A DNA stretch of 64,000 bases from Litsea cubeba (lineage: Eukaryota; Streptophyta; Magnoliopsida; Laurales; Lauraceae), in the NCBI GenBank assembly GCA_012931725.1, contig CM022951.1, positions 21,291,457 to 21,355,456 of the forward strand, read 5' to 3'. A model generated the notes under the pieces. It was not told where the DNA came from. It saw only the letters and a program-made list of their open reading frames with translations, and ran no database searches. The translations under genes and the position numbers were made by a program. Shown here in pieces: positions 11,891-23,127 of the stretch (its first letter is position 1; each line of letters begins with the position of its first letter).

Positions 11891-13926
11891 TTGATAATCA
11901 TATAGAATGTTAGATCTGATGATTGGCTTAATTGTGAAAATGGTAAGCCCCACCATGCATTGAAGTGGGGTGCTAAATCATACTATGATATAGCAACAGT
12001 CCTTCACTAGTAATCTACCCTCGTGCAGGTGCTTCCGCGGCACTACGATTCCCACGGCTTAGATGCAAATCAGAATGAGAATGGGAATATGAAACCTCTG
12101 ATTTCTACATCTTACAGCATTGGACCAATCACGTGTATCTTATCTCAGAGGAAAAGTCATCCGATTTTCGTCCTGCGTCCGCCGAAACATGTCTTGCACT
12201 TTCCACATCAAATGAAAGCGTGTCTTCCAGTTCCACTAATACGGCTTGCATGTGTTAAACGTTTTCCGTGGTAATAGCTGCCACAGGCATCTGGACTTCT
12301 GAGTTTCACTTTCACATGCTCAAGCATCCAGTCTGGAGAATGAAGGGCGGAATCCAAGCGTTTATACGGGAAAACTTGTAACACATGGAACTCCACGTGG
12401 GCCTCACATAATAATAAGCCAAACCATTTATTTTGAATTATGCGAGGTGAATTTGGCCCTGTGAAAATGGGTTTGGCCCGGCTCTCAAAAAGCCTTTAAA
12501 ATGAGGGCTTTTGTTTTTAAGAAAAAGCTCTAAAGCTGAGTTTGAAATTCTTTTACAGGTCCTAAAATTTGGTGGCTGGGTTTGTACAGTACTGCCCAGG
12601 CCCAGCCTTGGCCCTCGAGTGTAGGACAAGGCCCTAGGTAGTGCAGCCGTGCAGGCCCTCCGTGGGCTTTAGCCCATCCTGGCTTGGCCATGCATAGATT
12701 GAGAGTAAAGTTAGGACAAACCCAGGCCCTACTTGACCCGGTCCTTTGACAGCCCTATATTGAATCCTCATTAATATATCCCATTTCAATAGGAGTGGGT
12801 TCCGCAGTCCCATTGAGCATATTACAAAAACATTATTCATGCCACATCTATATTTCGATATTAGGGTGGGGCCTATTCCACTTGAAGTGAAATATGAAAA
12901 TGTTATTTGAGGAACATTCCCTTTCCTGTAAAACCATTAATCAAAACTGTTGAGATGAGATTTATCCAACCATAAAATTGGTTATATGATTTATACTATA
13001 AAAAATGCATGGAAGGTGTTGCTATTTTATTTAATGTTTTTATTTAAACTCAATCTTACAATAGGACAACTCCTATTATCACAATTTTTTTTCCATACTT
13101 GTAAAATATAAGAACTGTTTGCTTGACTTGTCCAACGCCCACATCAGTTATAACAGAGATCCTTGAACCATCAGAAGTCGGTCATTGGCCTCGACACATT
13201 GGGCTCTTAATATTGGGTGTAACAAATGTTGCAAGAAATTTCAATCTTAGAGCCTATTTCTTTACTAGGATTCAAAAACTTTCTGTCTCAAGTTTTTTTA
13301 ATCCTCCAACATGTGGAGAGTTCCTAAATCCTCCTTTGTATTTGAACATTCAAAAATGGGAGTATTCCTATACATCTATCCCTCACCATAGCGTGAGGGA
13401 CACTCCCGAAGTGAAATGAGGAAGACGGTACCCATTGCACCCCTGCCTAGGCCATACCATCTTCTTCCATTTGCTCTTTTTGCTTATGGTGTAGATTGGA
13501 GTTGTGAGAATGAGAATGGAGTGTGAATGTGATGGAGAGAAAGAGAAAGAGAGAGCAAAAAGAAAGGAAAAGTTAAAGAAGAGATGGGGAAAGGAAGAAA
13601 ATAAAAAGAAAAGGAGAGGGACCTGCACAGGCATGAGTGCAGGGGAGGAGAAGAAGGAGAGAAGAAAGAAGAGAAGGGGGAAAGGAGGCGTCACTTAATA
13701 TTTCTTTGAGTGACAATATCGTCAATAGGAATAAAAAATTAAAAAAAATAGAAATATGGCGGAAAGATCCAATCAGTGCTGCACAAATAGCCAAGATCTA
13801 TTAAGATAAATGCTTGTATTTTAGAATTTTTCCAGTAAAATATAAGAAGACGGTGATGTTGATACAGGATCCCTCCTCCCGTTCATACGGTTCATTATTT
13901 TCCTCCTGGTTGCATCGAACTTTCTG
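11891..13926. other. no gene recognised; 5' flank of the receptor kinase
   Basis: Short open frames only. 12440-12760 is rich in GGCC/TGGGCC words. 13504-13690 is a strongly purine-rich tract on the plus strand. A weak TATA-like TAAAATATAAG lies near 13836-13846. Promoter elements of the downstream kinase are expected here but cannot be fixed by eye. Confidence 0.35.
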
Positions 13927-13985
13927 GTGTACGGCTCATCTGCGGCCTTATTAAGAAGAGTCGCTGCCCCTACAAATCAATGCTC

Positions 13986-13987
<2 letters not shown>

Positions 13988-14017
<30 letters not shown>
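13988..14017 (+). repeat. (CT)n microsatellite in the kinase 5' leader
   Basis: About 15 CT repeats, followed by GTGGTGTGGTGTG and a TTTTGCAG that could be a 3' splice site, 42-71 bp upstream of the chosen ATG. CT tracts are common in plant 5' leaders. Confidence 0.85.
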
Positions 14018-14020
<3 letters not shown>

Positions 14021-14058
14021 GTGTGGTGTGTGTTTTGCAGTTCTCACAGGCACATGAG

Positions 14059-14640
14059 ATGGCAACTACCATTTGGGTCGTGTTCCTCCTTGCGTTTGCT
14101 ATTGTTGAGAGATCTCAACCAACACTTTCCCAAAACATAAGCTTGGGCTCCTATTTATACCCAACAAGGAACCCTACCTCTTGGCCTTCCCCTTCTGGGC
14201 ATTTCGCCTTTGGTTTCTACCAAGAAGGCCAGGGCTTTGCTGTTGGGATCTGGTTATTAGACGGATCTCCAAACAAGACAGTGGTCTGGACGGCAAACAC
14301 CGACGACCCGCTTGTCCCTTCTAATGCCACTTTGGGTCTTACGGAGGATGGCAAACTCTTGTTAAAAGCAGGCAGCCAAACAAAGTGGATTACTGGATAT
14401 GAACTGGGTAAGCTCATTTACTCTGCTTCCATGTTCGACAACGGCAATTTTGTTCTCTACAGTTCTGGTTCAGAAACCATCTGGCAAAGCTTCGATCATC
14501 CCAGAGACACCATTTTAGCAGGCCAGTCTCTTATTCTGTCTCCAGGGCATGGCTTGTCTTCAAGTGTGTCGAGAACCAACCACACAATTGGAAGGTTCAG
14601 ACTCACCTTGAATAGAGACGAGACGACGGCCTTTCACTGA
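14059..14640 (+). CDS. G-type lectin S-receptor-like kinase, N-terminal half (frameshifted)
   Basis: The start at 14059 is chosen because a hydrophobic signal peptide follows at once (MATTIWVVFLLAFAIV, residues 1-16, cleavage near 25). An upstream in-frame ATG at 13927 would add an unlikely CT-repeat-encoded leader. Residues about 30-150 form the bulb-type mannose-binding lectin domain of the LecRK/RLK1 group (FAFGFYQEGQGFAVGIWL, then VVWTAN, then IWQSFDHPRDTIL). The frame stops at 14638-14640. The cause is visible: GACGA at 14617-14621 is repeated at 14622-14626. This 5-bp tandem duplication moves the reading into the wrong frame. The rest of the protein continues in the frame used at 14736. 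Family role: plasma-membrane receptor with an extracellular lectin domain, often in defence signalling. Probably a broken allele or pseudogene unless the duplication is an assembly error. Confidence 0.85.
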   Translation: MATTIWVVFLLAFAIVERSQPTLSQNISLGSYLYPTRNPTSWPSPSGHFAFGFYQEGQGFAVGIWLLDGSPNKTVVWTANTDDPLVPSNATLGLTEDGKLLLKAGSQTKWITGYELGKLIYSASMFDNGNFVLYSSGSETIWQSFDHPRDTILAGQSLILSPGHGLSSSVSRTNHTIGRFRLTLNRDETTAFH

Positions 14641-14735
14641 CCCCTGCTGCGACTATAGATGATGATTCTAGTTCCTACTGGACCAATTCATACACCGACG
14701 AAGACTACAAGTTAAATTTAAAAGACAGCGGCCAC

Positions 14736-16394
14736 ATGTACGTGGCCATGGAGAATGACACAATTTCGTTCAATTTAACAGATGGATGGCTTTCTTCCAA
14801 TCACACTCCAATAATTTATCGTGCAACTCTCGACCAAGATGGGGTTTTTCGGTTGTATTCACATAGTATTCCGAAAAGCAATAACCATACAGTGGAGGTC
14901 AAATGGCAAGCCCTAGATGACAAATGTTCAGTCAACGGTATCTGTGGAATCAACAGCTATTGCATGGTGGGTGAAGAAATAGATTGCACATGTCTCCCTG
15001 GCTTTAATTATACAAGCTCCAGTGAAAGGTCTGCGGGATGCGAAATGACATGGGGTGACCCTGGCTTTGGAAGCGTTGAAGAGAAGAGAATGACTCCCAC
15101 AATTGTCTCCCTTGAGAACACTCAGTTTAAAGCTGATTACTATTCTTTATTACAGAACATGGAGAAAGAAGATTGTCTGGAGGCTTGTTTAACCGATGCT
15201 AATTGTGTGGCTGCACTGTATAGTGATTATTGTTACAATCTCAAGTTTCCACTAAGGTATGGGCAAAGAAGTAAAGATAAATCAATTTCAAGTGTGCTTT
15301 TTGTCAAGTTGGCTAATCGAGATTCGGTAATAGAAAATCATACCTCCTCCATTTCCAAGACATCGATCATGATTTTAGTGATTGGTTCGATTCTCACAAT
15401 ATGTTCGGGCATTACTATGGCAGTGTTTGGTTACCTAATTTCAAGACGTGGTTTGTGGTCGCATGTAAAGTCATGTGAGCACAATTTTGGTACGACAGAA
15501 GACATTGTTCTGCGGTCATTTTCTTATAACGAGCTTGCCGTGGCTACAAATGGCTTCAATCAGGTACTTGGTCGTGGCTCTTTTGGTACTGTTTATAAAG
15601 GGGCCTTATCAAACAATGAGAGAACTGTCGCAGTGAAGAGGTTGGAGAAAGTGGTGGAGGAAGGAGAAAGGGAGTTCCAGATGGAGATGAGGGCTATTGG
15701 GAGAACCCATCACAGGAACTTGGTGCGCTTGATTGGCATCTGCAATGAGGGTTTCAATAGGCTTTTGGTATACGAGTACATGAGCAATGGTTCGCTTGCG
15801 GATTTTATCTTCAGGGCTGAAAGACACCCTTCTTGGAGTGATAGGATGAGAATTGTATTAGAAGTTGCCAGGGGGATACTCTATCTACATGAAGAGTGTG
15901 AGCCCCATATCATCCACTGTGACATAAAGCCACAAAACATACTCATCGATGAGTTTTGGACGGCGAAAATCTCTGACTTTGGGCTGGCGAAGCTATTGAC
16001 GCCGAATCAAACAAGAACATTCACCGGTCCCAGAGGAACAAGAGGGTACCTGGCCCCTGAATGGTACCTAAACAAACCAATATCAGTAAAGGTAGATATA
16101 TACAGCTTTGGGATTGTACTGCTGGAGATTGTGTGTTGCAGGAGGAACATCGAGTTAGAGGTCAAAGATGACGAGATCATTCTTACTGATTGGATCAATA
16201 AATGCTATCGAGCAGGGGAGCTTGCTAAGCTATTTGATGGTGAAGAAGTAGAAAAGAAACAGTTTGAGAGGATTGTGATGGTGGGTTTGTGGTGTATTCA
16301 AAGTGAACCTGCTTTTCGTCCTTCAATGAAGAATGTGATTATGATGATAGAAGGGATTATGGATGTACACGTTCCTCCATTTCCAGCTTCTTAG
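14736..16394 (+). CDS. G-type lectin S-receptor-like kinase, C-terminal half with kinase domain
   Basis: This is the continuation of the gene starting at 14059, open from about 14622 in this frame. The 14736 ATG is only the first Met and is not the real start. Residues (from 14736): EGF-like Cys region ~63-105; PAN/apple-like Cys region ~130-175; transmembrane segment ~207-233 (TSIMILVIGSILTICSGI); kinase ~275-545. Visible kinase motifs are the Gly loop GRGSFGTVYKG, the Lys in VAVKRL, HCDIKPQNIL (a non-RD kinase, Cys before the Asp), DFGLAK and APEWYL. All catalytic residues are intact, so only the upstream 5-bp duplication breaks the gene. It is intronless, as usual for this clade. Stop TAG at 16392. 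The convergent NAL1-like gene ends 1.7 kb downstream. Confidence 0.9.
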   Translation: MYVAMENDTISFNLTDGWLSSNHTPIIYRATLDQDGVFRLYSHSIPKSNNHTVEVKWQALDDKCSVNGICGINSYCMVGEEIDCTCLPGFNYTSSSERSAGCEMTWGDPGFGSVEEKRMTPTIVSLENTQFKADYYSLLQNMEKEDCLEACLTDANCVAALYSDYCYNLKFPLRYGQRSKDKSISSVLFVKLANRDSVIENHTSSISKTSIMILVIGSILTICSGITMAVFGYLISRRGLWSHVKSCEHNFGTTEDIVLRSFSYNELAVATNGFNQVLGRGSFGTVYKGALSNNERTVAVKRLEKVVEEGEREFQMEMRAIGRTHHRNLVRLIGICNEGFNRLLVYEYMSNGSLADFIFRAERHPSWSDRMRIVLEVARGILYLHEECEPHIIHCDIKPQNILIDEFWTAKISDFGLAKLLTPNQTRTFTGPRGTRGYLAPEWYLNKPISVKVDIYSFGIVLLEIVCCRRNIELEVKDDEIILTDWINKCYRAGELAKLFDGEEVEKKQFERIVMVGLWCIQSEPAFRPSMKNVIMMIEGIMDVHVPPFPAS

Positions 16395-18079
16395 TCATAT
16401 GTTGCTCTAGTTTTATTAACAAACCATGTCAACGGTTCAGTTAGTGTGTATGCAATTTGTGCTTTCCATTTCTCTATATTCTTTCAGTTTTGGTGTTCGT
16501 GTATGATGTTAATTAATGGTGGATTTTCTAGTTCTATAGAAAATGAGAAAAGATACATGTGCTTCTTATGTTACATATGTAACTTTCTTTAAGATGTTTC
16601 TTTTCCACTCACTTGGACACATTGAGCTGTCTCGAATATAAAATGAAGCCCAGCATATAATGATAGTTGATTAGCTAGTGGTTTGCTGGCTCAAAAATCT
16701 ACTCCATTTAGATCGGTGCAAATCCAATGGATCCGGTGCGGATACACGTTGGGGATTTTGATGATCCATTCAGTACACAAGTGGGCAGTACATGGCTGTC
16801 CCCCATGCAAACTGTCCCTATGATAGTATTTTCCCTCTAAAACAATATTAGAAAAGTATTTTCAGAAACTTAAACCTCAAGAAAGACGCTCCTGGGCGCC
16901 TTTGCCTGACGGAATTGAATTCCTTATTTCCCAAAGTGGCTAAAATCTGGGATACACAGATGAAAATCCATAAATGCCTTGCAAATAATTTCTCCTCCAC
17001 AGGAAAATGAATTAAGGAATAAGCTGAGATGGAGATTGAATACCTAGCCATCACCCTACTAAATCACTTTCCATCCTCCTTTAATTTAATTTCCATTGAA
17101 GGGGAGATTATTTTATAGCCATTTACGGATATTCAAATTTATTTCTTCAAATTTTAGCCGCCACTTCTAGGAATATATTTCTTAGAATTCTTATTTATTC
17201 ACAATTCCAGGAAATAAACAGTCGCTAAACTACAGAATCATAAAACATTATTTCAAAAGCAACAATAAAATACTAATCACCACAAAGCTTCAACAAAAGA
17301 CCAAACAAATATATACATGCCAAATTTTTGCCACTGCACTTTTCAAAGAACAATGTACTGTGCCCAAACAAATGCACAACAACCCTTTTGAAGTCTTCAA
17401 TTTGATTGCCTGAATTTTGAAGTCATACTTATGAATCATCAAACAGAATTATATCCAAAGGTATTCTGTATCATATTTTTGGAGGGAAAATATTCACACG
17501 CATACTCAAAGGTGGGTCCCGCTTTTAAGACATCCTGGATGCACAATGCGCAGGTGAATAGTTTCCATTTTTATTCTATGCTGAATAAATAATCATGCTC
17601 AAGAGTTTCAGGACGACAACACAGGCAAATCAGAAGAATTTTGCAGCACAGGTAAAATGCTTGTAAATGCCTGCTTATTTTTATGCTGATAATAACATTG
17701 ACCGTTTTACAAGCACAAGAAAATGAACTTAGATAAATAACAAGGATAATCAACCAACTTCTATCCTAAACTCCTATTTTCCTTTATAGTAATCTTCCTA
17801 TGACAACATGACAACTATGATAACTAAAACATGCAAAAACATTATGCAGACAATGGACGTGTTTGGGAGGGTCCGTGGCCTTTGCTCATTGCTGACAGCA
17901 AAACCATTTAATGACCTGCCAATACTTCTTGCTAATGGATGTTCATAGGGCATGGAATTTACAGTTCTGCTTGCTTTGATACTAGTTGGCTCCATAACTC
18001 AAACCAGCTCCTATTATATTATATGAAATCCTTTTAAAGATGACCCAAAAAACAATCGGGCAGCTCCCAGAAATTTCAA
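16395..18079. other. intergenic region between convergent genes
   Basis: Holds the 3' flanks of the kinase gene (plus) and the NAL1-like gene (minus). AT-rich, with short open frames only. No transposon end or RNA gene was recognised. Confidence 0.5.
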
Positions 18080-18498
18080 TCATTTCTGGTCTTCTAAGGT
18101 AAATGTGGAATCTGAACACTGCCTCTTGGGTTCTCTTTCCCCCAGCTGCAACGAAACACTTACTTCTTCAGGAGCATCCCTCAAGGAGTAGAGGTTGTTC
18201 GATTCAGGGTTGTCGCCATTGTCTTGATGCATCGGTGACATTCCAAGGAGGTTGGGAATGAACTGATGCTCCACATTTGCTGTGTTGACCCCATCAACAT
18301 GGAAGTTGGGATGTGTGAAAGGCGGACTCGGTCCAATGCCAGAAGCACCTTCCATGGGTAGCTGTTGGATGTTAAGACCCAGAGGCTCATAGATCTCTCT
18401 TGTCTTGTCCTTCAGCAACGTGCCTTCCTCTGGAGACGACTCCCCCGCTGTAGAACCAACAATGGCTGCTGAGGCGCTTCTTTGCTCTTGCATAGCTT
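18080..18498 (-). CDS. NAL1: NARROW LEAF 1-like protease, last exon
   Basis: The exon begins after an acceptor TTCAACAG (AG at 18499-18500) and ends in TGA at 18080-18082. The phase fits the preceding exon: a single G is carried over and completes a codon, then AMQEQRSASAA follows. This corresponds to the QEQRNASAA stretch known in rice NAL1. The rest is the variable, probably disordered C-terminus, with VEHQFIPNLLGMSP and SVSLQLGEREPKRQ near the end, both typical of the family. A longer open frame to 18538 runs into intron sequence. Function rests on the protease domain in the upstream exons. Confidence 0.85.
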
Positions 18499-19135
18499 CT
18501 GTTGAATCCAAACCAGACTCTGAAATCAGACTGTGCAACAGAAATTAAAGAAACACTACAAATAGATGAATATAGACTGCACAATTACAACTTTACAATT
18601 TTGTTGCGCCTCCCCCCATTCTGCACATGTAGGGACTAGCAAACATGATTGATGACCGGACTGTCCATCAGAAGAAATCCTCCATAGATTGAGGTATTCC
18701 AAAGATCTACCATAAGTATAGGTCCTAGCCATCAATTCTTGGGCCTTTTCCTTAACATGGATGAATCAAGTGTCTATCTATAAGCCAGTTACTTGAGAGA
18801 AGATCTTCCAATGACAACATTATGGAACATAATCATAGTAGATCCCATCACATTAACAGCGTGTATCACACATCTAGGGCCTTCCACAAACACAACTACA
18901 GCTAACTATAACTTGCCAGAGCCTGGATTCCAGAAAGAGGGGAGGAATTATGTTCCCCCATACATAATTACAGTTGTCATGACAATCCCATTCATACAAA
19001 ATGGGGTGCATGATTCTGATCTAGGCATTCCAGACCATTGATCTGATAGAAGAACCCTACGAGGATGGACTGATGGAGGACATCTAGAGAATCTTCAGAT
19101 TAAAAGACTCTAGCCATCTTTACACTTCTTTTCCA

Positions 19136-19235
19136 TTTTTTTTTTTTTTTTTGATAGGCAACGAAGAAAACATATTAAGAAAGGAAAGAGATTACAAAGA
19201 AGCCCCAGCAAAAGGGCACTATGGTATAAAAGCAT
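19136..19235 (-). mobile_element. 5'-truncated LINE tail with target-site duplication
   Basis: On the minus strand it reads a typical plant LINE 3' end (CTTTCTTAATATGTTTTCTT, then CGTTGCCTATC) and a poly(A) tail. It is flanked by TACACTTCTTTTCCA (19121-19135) and TACACTGCTTTTCCA (19236-19250), a 15-bp target-site duplication with one mismatch. Only about 100 bp inserted. Confidence 0.7.
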
Positions 19236-19746
19236 TACACTGCTTTTCCAAATATTACATTTACAGTACTTCCATGTTCAACTGCCTTTCTGTGGCCCAA
19301 AAATTAGATGGTTGAGATCTTCTAATATGGAATATGGTTGCTGTATCCCCCTCCAAAGCAGGTCTCAGATCAACAGACAGGGTAACTGAACGATGCATTC
19401 CACTAAGGGCTGCTCCAAGGCTAGAACAAACCTAATCTAGCCCACATTACACTGGAGTCAGGATGTGGTTTTAGGCCTGGGTCTCATTTTCTGGCCTAAA
19501 GGAGAGTTGGGAAGGGCTGGGCCTATGTATGCTCAAAGCCCCACCTCATGAACAGGGTCCTCCTTACCAGTAGCACAGTGGGGCACACATCAGAAGGCTG
19601 CAGCTGTCCAGGTCCAGATCGGGTGCATGGTGCAACTGGACCCGATTCTTAATTGGTACTTATCCTAGACCCAGGATGGGGACTCAATGCACCAATTGTA
19701 CCCATATCCAGGTCGTCTATCAAATTGTTATTAAATGTTACCAAAT

Positions 19747-19803
19747 ACATCATTGCCATCAAAGCCTTATGCCAACTATATTGGGGTCAACAACATGAAT
19801 TCC
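19747..19803 (+). mobile_element. SINE-like 3' motif
   Basis: ATCAAAGCCTTATGCCAACT, then ATTGGGGTCAACAACATGAA, resembles the 3' part of Au-type plant SINEs. A related copy lies at 26966-27012. Both are within NAL1 introns. Ends not defined. Confidence 0.4.
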
Positions 19804-20022
19804 GCTGCTCAATTCCAATCTATCCCGAGCCATAGCTGTAGTTTCCAGGTACAGTCCATTGGGTAAAGGGGTAATCAATACCTTTTTACAGCTTAATAAG
19901 GAGACTGCACATCCAGTTATATCAATATCCTATAATACTCTGATGCACTACTGATATAAAAAAAAAAAAAAAAAAAACGGTATATTCCTACTGCAATATG
20001 AGTGAAAGCGATAAGAATGAAC

Positions 20023-20523
20023 CTTGAACACCTTCATCAGTTGTGATAAGATCGAGCTCCAAGAGATCAAGAAGGCGACCTAGATCAACTCCACTGGTCC
20101 AGTTCTCAGGACCATTACCGCTTCTCAGCTTCAATCGCCCACGATTTGCCGTTCCACCCCATATGATCCCCATGGGACGCGGTTTTTCACCATTCTGCCC
20201 AGTTAAGAGAATGAGGCTTCCACTGTCACCTTCCAGGTCAAAGGATTGCTGATTCTCGCCCACAACAAGAAAATCAGTGAAAAAGCAAATCCCTTTCTCA
20301 TCATTATATTCAAGAGCATAAGCCATCACAGTCCCAGTAGTCAGCCCAGAACTTCTTCCAACCTTCACCACCTGCCTGCCGATGAGGCTGTTGATTGGTG
20401 ACTGCAAATCAATGACCTTGACTGCACCAATTTCACCCACACCTTTCACCGATGTGGTGACACTGGAGATGTCAAAATCATCAGCAAAAGGAATGAATGC
20501 CCCATCAGCCCGCACAAATGTTT
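20023..20523 (-). CDS. NAL1: NARROW LEAF 1-like protease, exon with Asp and Ser regions
   Basis: Acceptor CTTGCAG (AG at 20524-20525), donor CAAG|GTTC at 20022. The 501 nt begin with two bases that complete a Glu codon, giving ETFVRADG. Conserved blocks: FIPFADDFD (candidate catalytic Asp), INSLIGRQVVKVGRSSGLTT, DLEGDSGSLILLTGQNG (GDSGS nucleophile Ser), GIIWGGTANRGRLKL, WTSGVDLGRLLDLLELDLIT. This is the trypsin-like fold of rice NAL1, a nuclear/cytoplasmic serine protease that controls leaf width, vein number and auxin-related growth. The match is dense over the whole exon and no stop or shift interrupts it, so the exon looks functional. The preceding exon is 6.9 kb away, beyond a copia insertion. 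Confidence 0.92.
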
Positions 20524-21150
20524 CTGCAAGTACAGAGACAAATAATAGGCATGTTTGTTGATTAAAATACCATGAAGCACGCCAATTAGCAGAAATTAAT
20601 AATTTAATATTAAGCTAGAGCTAGATGTAATACATCTCACAGAGTTCTTATCACAGCTCCAACAAAATATAAACTTTCTGAATTCAACAGTCATTAAAAT
20701 TCAATTAACTTGAAAAACTTGGTCAAGCAGCGTTTAACAAATTGATATTTACTTAATCATATCACCATTGATCACAATAAATTTGATCCAGACATGATCT
20801 GGAGTACTGTAATGTTGGAATGTTCATTTTTATTTATCTGTATTTAAATATACCTTCAAATCAAATCAAACACTGAACTGTATGTTTTATAGAAAACAAT
20901 CCCTTTTGTCCTATTTTTTTTGTGAACTAATCAACTTATCATCACACTAATGAGAATGTATAATGGCAGAAATGATCAGTAGAGTGAAAGTAGTCATATC
21001 TTGTGAAATCCGAGCCAATAGTGATTACTAGTATAATTCAAAAATAACATCACTGAAAAATATAGAGGAAGTTCAAAACATAGACAGAAAATGGATGTAT
21101 ATTGTCATAATATGGGATCATATTCAACAAAGCATAACAAATAACAACTC
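20524..21150 (-). other. NAL1-like intron, part left of the copia element
   Basis: AT-rich intron sequence, no gene or repeat ends recognised. Confidence 0.6.
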
Positions 21151-21414
21151 TGTAGAGAAAGTAGGACCCACACGGCATCATAGTGGATCCCATACGATTT
21201 GCTCTAGCAGCATCTTAGTCAAATACACGTGTATATTGATGTAGTCCACTGTAATTAGGCCTTAGATAATGGATCTGGTACGTAGATCCTTCCTTAATTG
21301 TATATATTGACTGGGTCCTTAAACCCATTATATAAACACAAACGGTCGACCCTAAGGGATATGGCATTCATTCCAATCTCTTTCTCTTCTAAACTCTCTA
21401 CGATTGTCTTTACA
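21151..21414 (+). repeat. left LTR of the copia element
   Basis: Starts TGTAGAGAAAGTAGG, ends GTCTTTACA. TATATAAAC (21329-21337) is the probable TATA box. The right copy has the same box at 26626. Confidence 0.85.
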
Positions 21415-22058
21415 TGTATCAGAGCCACGTTAAGGATTCCTGAATCTTCTTTCCACTTAAAACCTCAATAGAGAATTATTCTCTACAGCAAATTGGCATC
21501 CTGTCATCTTAACCAAAAGATAGGAATCTCTATCTCTACCCATCGGCCACATCTTGGAAACAGATTGATGCTTCCTTCATCAGATCCTGGTCTTCCAAGA
21601 ACTACCTTTGAAAAGACAAACTGATCGTCTGATCACAAAGTGGGCGCCACCATCTGTGAAACGAATCGTGGAAGGACTCCATCTTCAAGGTCACCTATTT
21701 ATTCTAGGAATTATCAGACATTTTCTTGAATTTTTCAGGCACACAAAGGTCGGTTTCTATACTCCTCTCTATCGTCAGTTTTGAAGAACAGATTTCTGCT
21801 TCTGATTTAATCTTTTTAGTCAACCGTTGGATCTGGTTAGAAATTGGGGATTAGCTACGTAAATATGTATTAACATAACTTGGAAGTTGGATTAGCATTC
21901 AAGATACTGATTATTGGGGTTTTGGCCATTCTGCTTCAAGAAATCTTGGTCGCCCAGACCAATTTTTTTTTCTCCAGATCTTCATCTACTGCTTGTGTGT
22001 CTTTTCTATTCATTCCAACTTCCTATCTGCTGATTGTTTTGACAATTTGATATCATAA

Positions 22059-23041
22059 TGGAAAAGGGAGACATCATTCCAGTAAGATTAACTGGTAAAC
22101 TATATGAATTGGTCCTTTCATCTTAAGAACTATGTGGAAGGACAAGGACTGTTGGACCTTCTGGATGGATCAGACCCACTGCCTACAGCTGACAGTGCAG
22201 GCACTGCCTCTAAACCTGCTGATGAAAAGGCAATCACTACTTGGCGACAACATAATGCAAAAGTCATAACATGGATCCTTAACTCAATCGATCAATCTCC
22301 CTCTTTCCTTGCAAGCTTAAACCAAAGCTTCAGACATGTGGAACCATTTGAAGAAATTGTATCACCAAACCAACAAAGCAAGGAGATTCTATTTGGACAC
22401 AGAACTGGCCAAATATTGTCAAGTGGATAGAAATGTTCACGAGTACTACAATGGTTTCCTTGCTTTATAAACTGAGAAGGATTCCATGCTCCTTAACACT
22501 GTGCCCTCCAATTTTCTTCCTCATGCCTTGAAGCTAAAGGAAGAATCCCATATCAGCCATTTTTTGATGAACTTGCGTCCTAAGTTTGAATCTGTTCGGA
22601 GCGCTCTGAATTCTGATGAATCGTGAAATCTCCCCTGACCTTGACACTCGTGTGCAAGAAGTACTTCGCGAAGAGATCAGGCTCCAGTCCCAGCACAATA
22701 TTACCAATGAGCGAAAAGCCTTCGTCATTCCTACATCTGAAGATACTGCACTTCTGACATCAATTGGACAGAAAACCAAATGTTTCGACTGTAAGGGCTA
22801 TGGCCATTTAGCCCGGGTCTGCAAAAAGAAAAGGTTCTGCAATTATTGCAAAAGGATAGGGCACATTATCTCTGAATGCACCGGGCAACCTCAACAGAAT
22901 AAGCAAGCGCAACTAAGGACAAAGTCCCAACAGACTGCTCTCCAGGCTCATTCGCAACCAACCACCACTGAAAGCTCATCATCTCCAGCAGTGACAATGA
23001 CACCCAAGCAGATTCAAGAACTGATTAATGCATCTTGCTTC
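22059..23041 (+). pseudogene. copia gag remnant
   Basis: Begins at an ATG near 22059 (MEKGDIIPVRL). A frameshift follows near 22105 and another near 22350. Readable gag segments include NYVEGQGLLDLLDG, and later two zinc knuckles, CFDCKGYGHLARVC (about 22785) and CNYCKRIGHIISEC (about 22838). Gag forms the virus-like particle and the knuckles bind RNA. Broken by several shifts and stops, so not functional. Confidence 0.8.
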
Positions 23042-23127
23042 TGCATTTACTTCAATGAGTATCTCTGGTCGGTCTATTTCTTCTGCTGCATTCTCTGCAC
23101 TTCATTCTTCCCCTATCACTCCAGCAT

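Larger units (their letters stand above)
18499..20022 (-). other. NAL1-like intron (1.5 kb)
   Basis: Intron between the last two recognised exons, with donor GTTCATTC at 20022 and acceptor TTCAACAG at 18499 on the minus strand. It holds a 100-bp LINE tail and a SINE-like fragment (separate entries) and an A-run at 19959-19977. No other gene was seen. Confidence 0.75.

Noticed and set aside
12023..12396. Overlapping frames on both strands near 12.0-12.4 kb
   Set aside because: Short, no motif recognised, no splice or start context. Left as intergenic.
13927..14058. Upstream in-frame ATG at 13927 as start of the receptor kinase
   Set aside because: It would translate a CT microsatellite before the signal peptide. 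The ATG at 14059 places the hydrophobic signal at the N-terminus.
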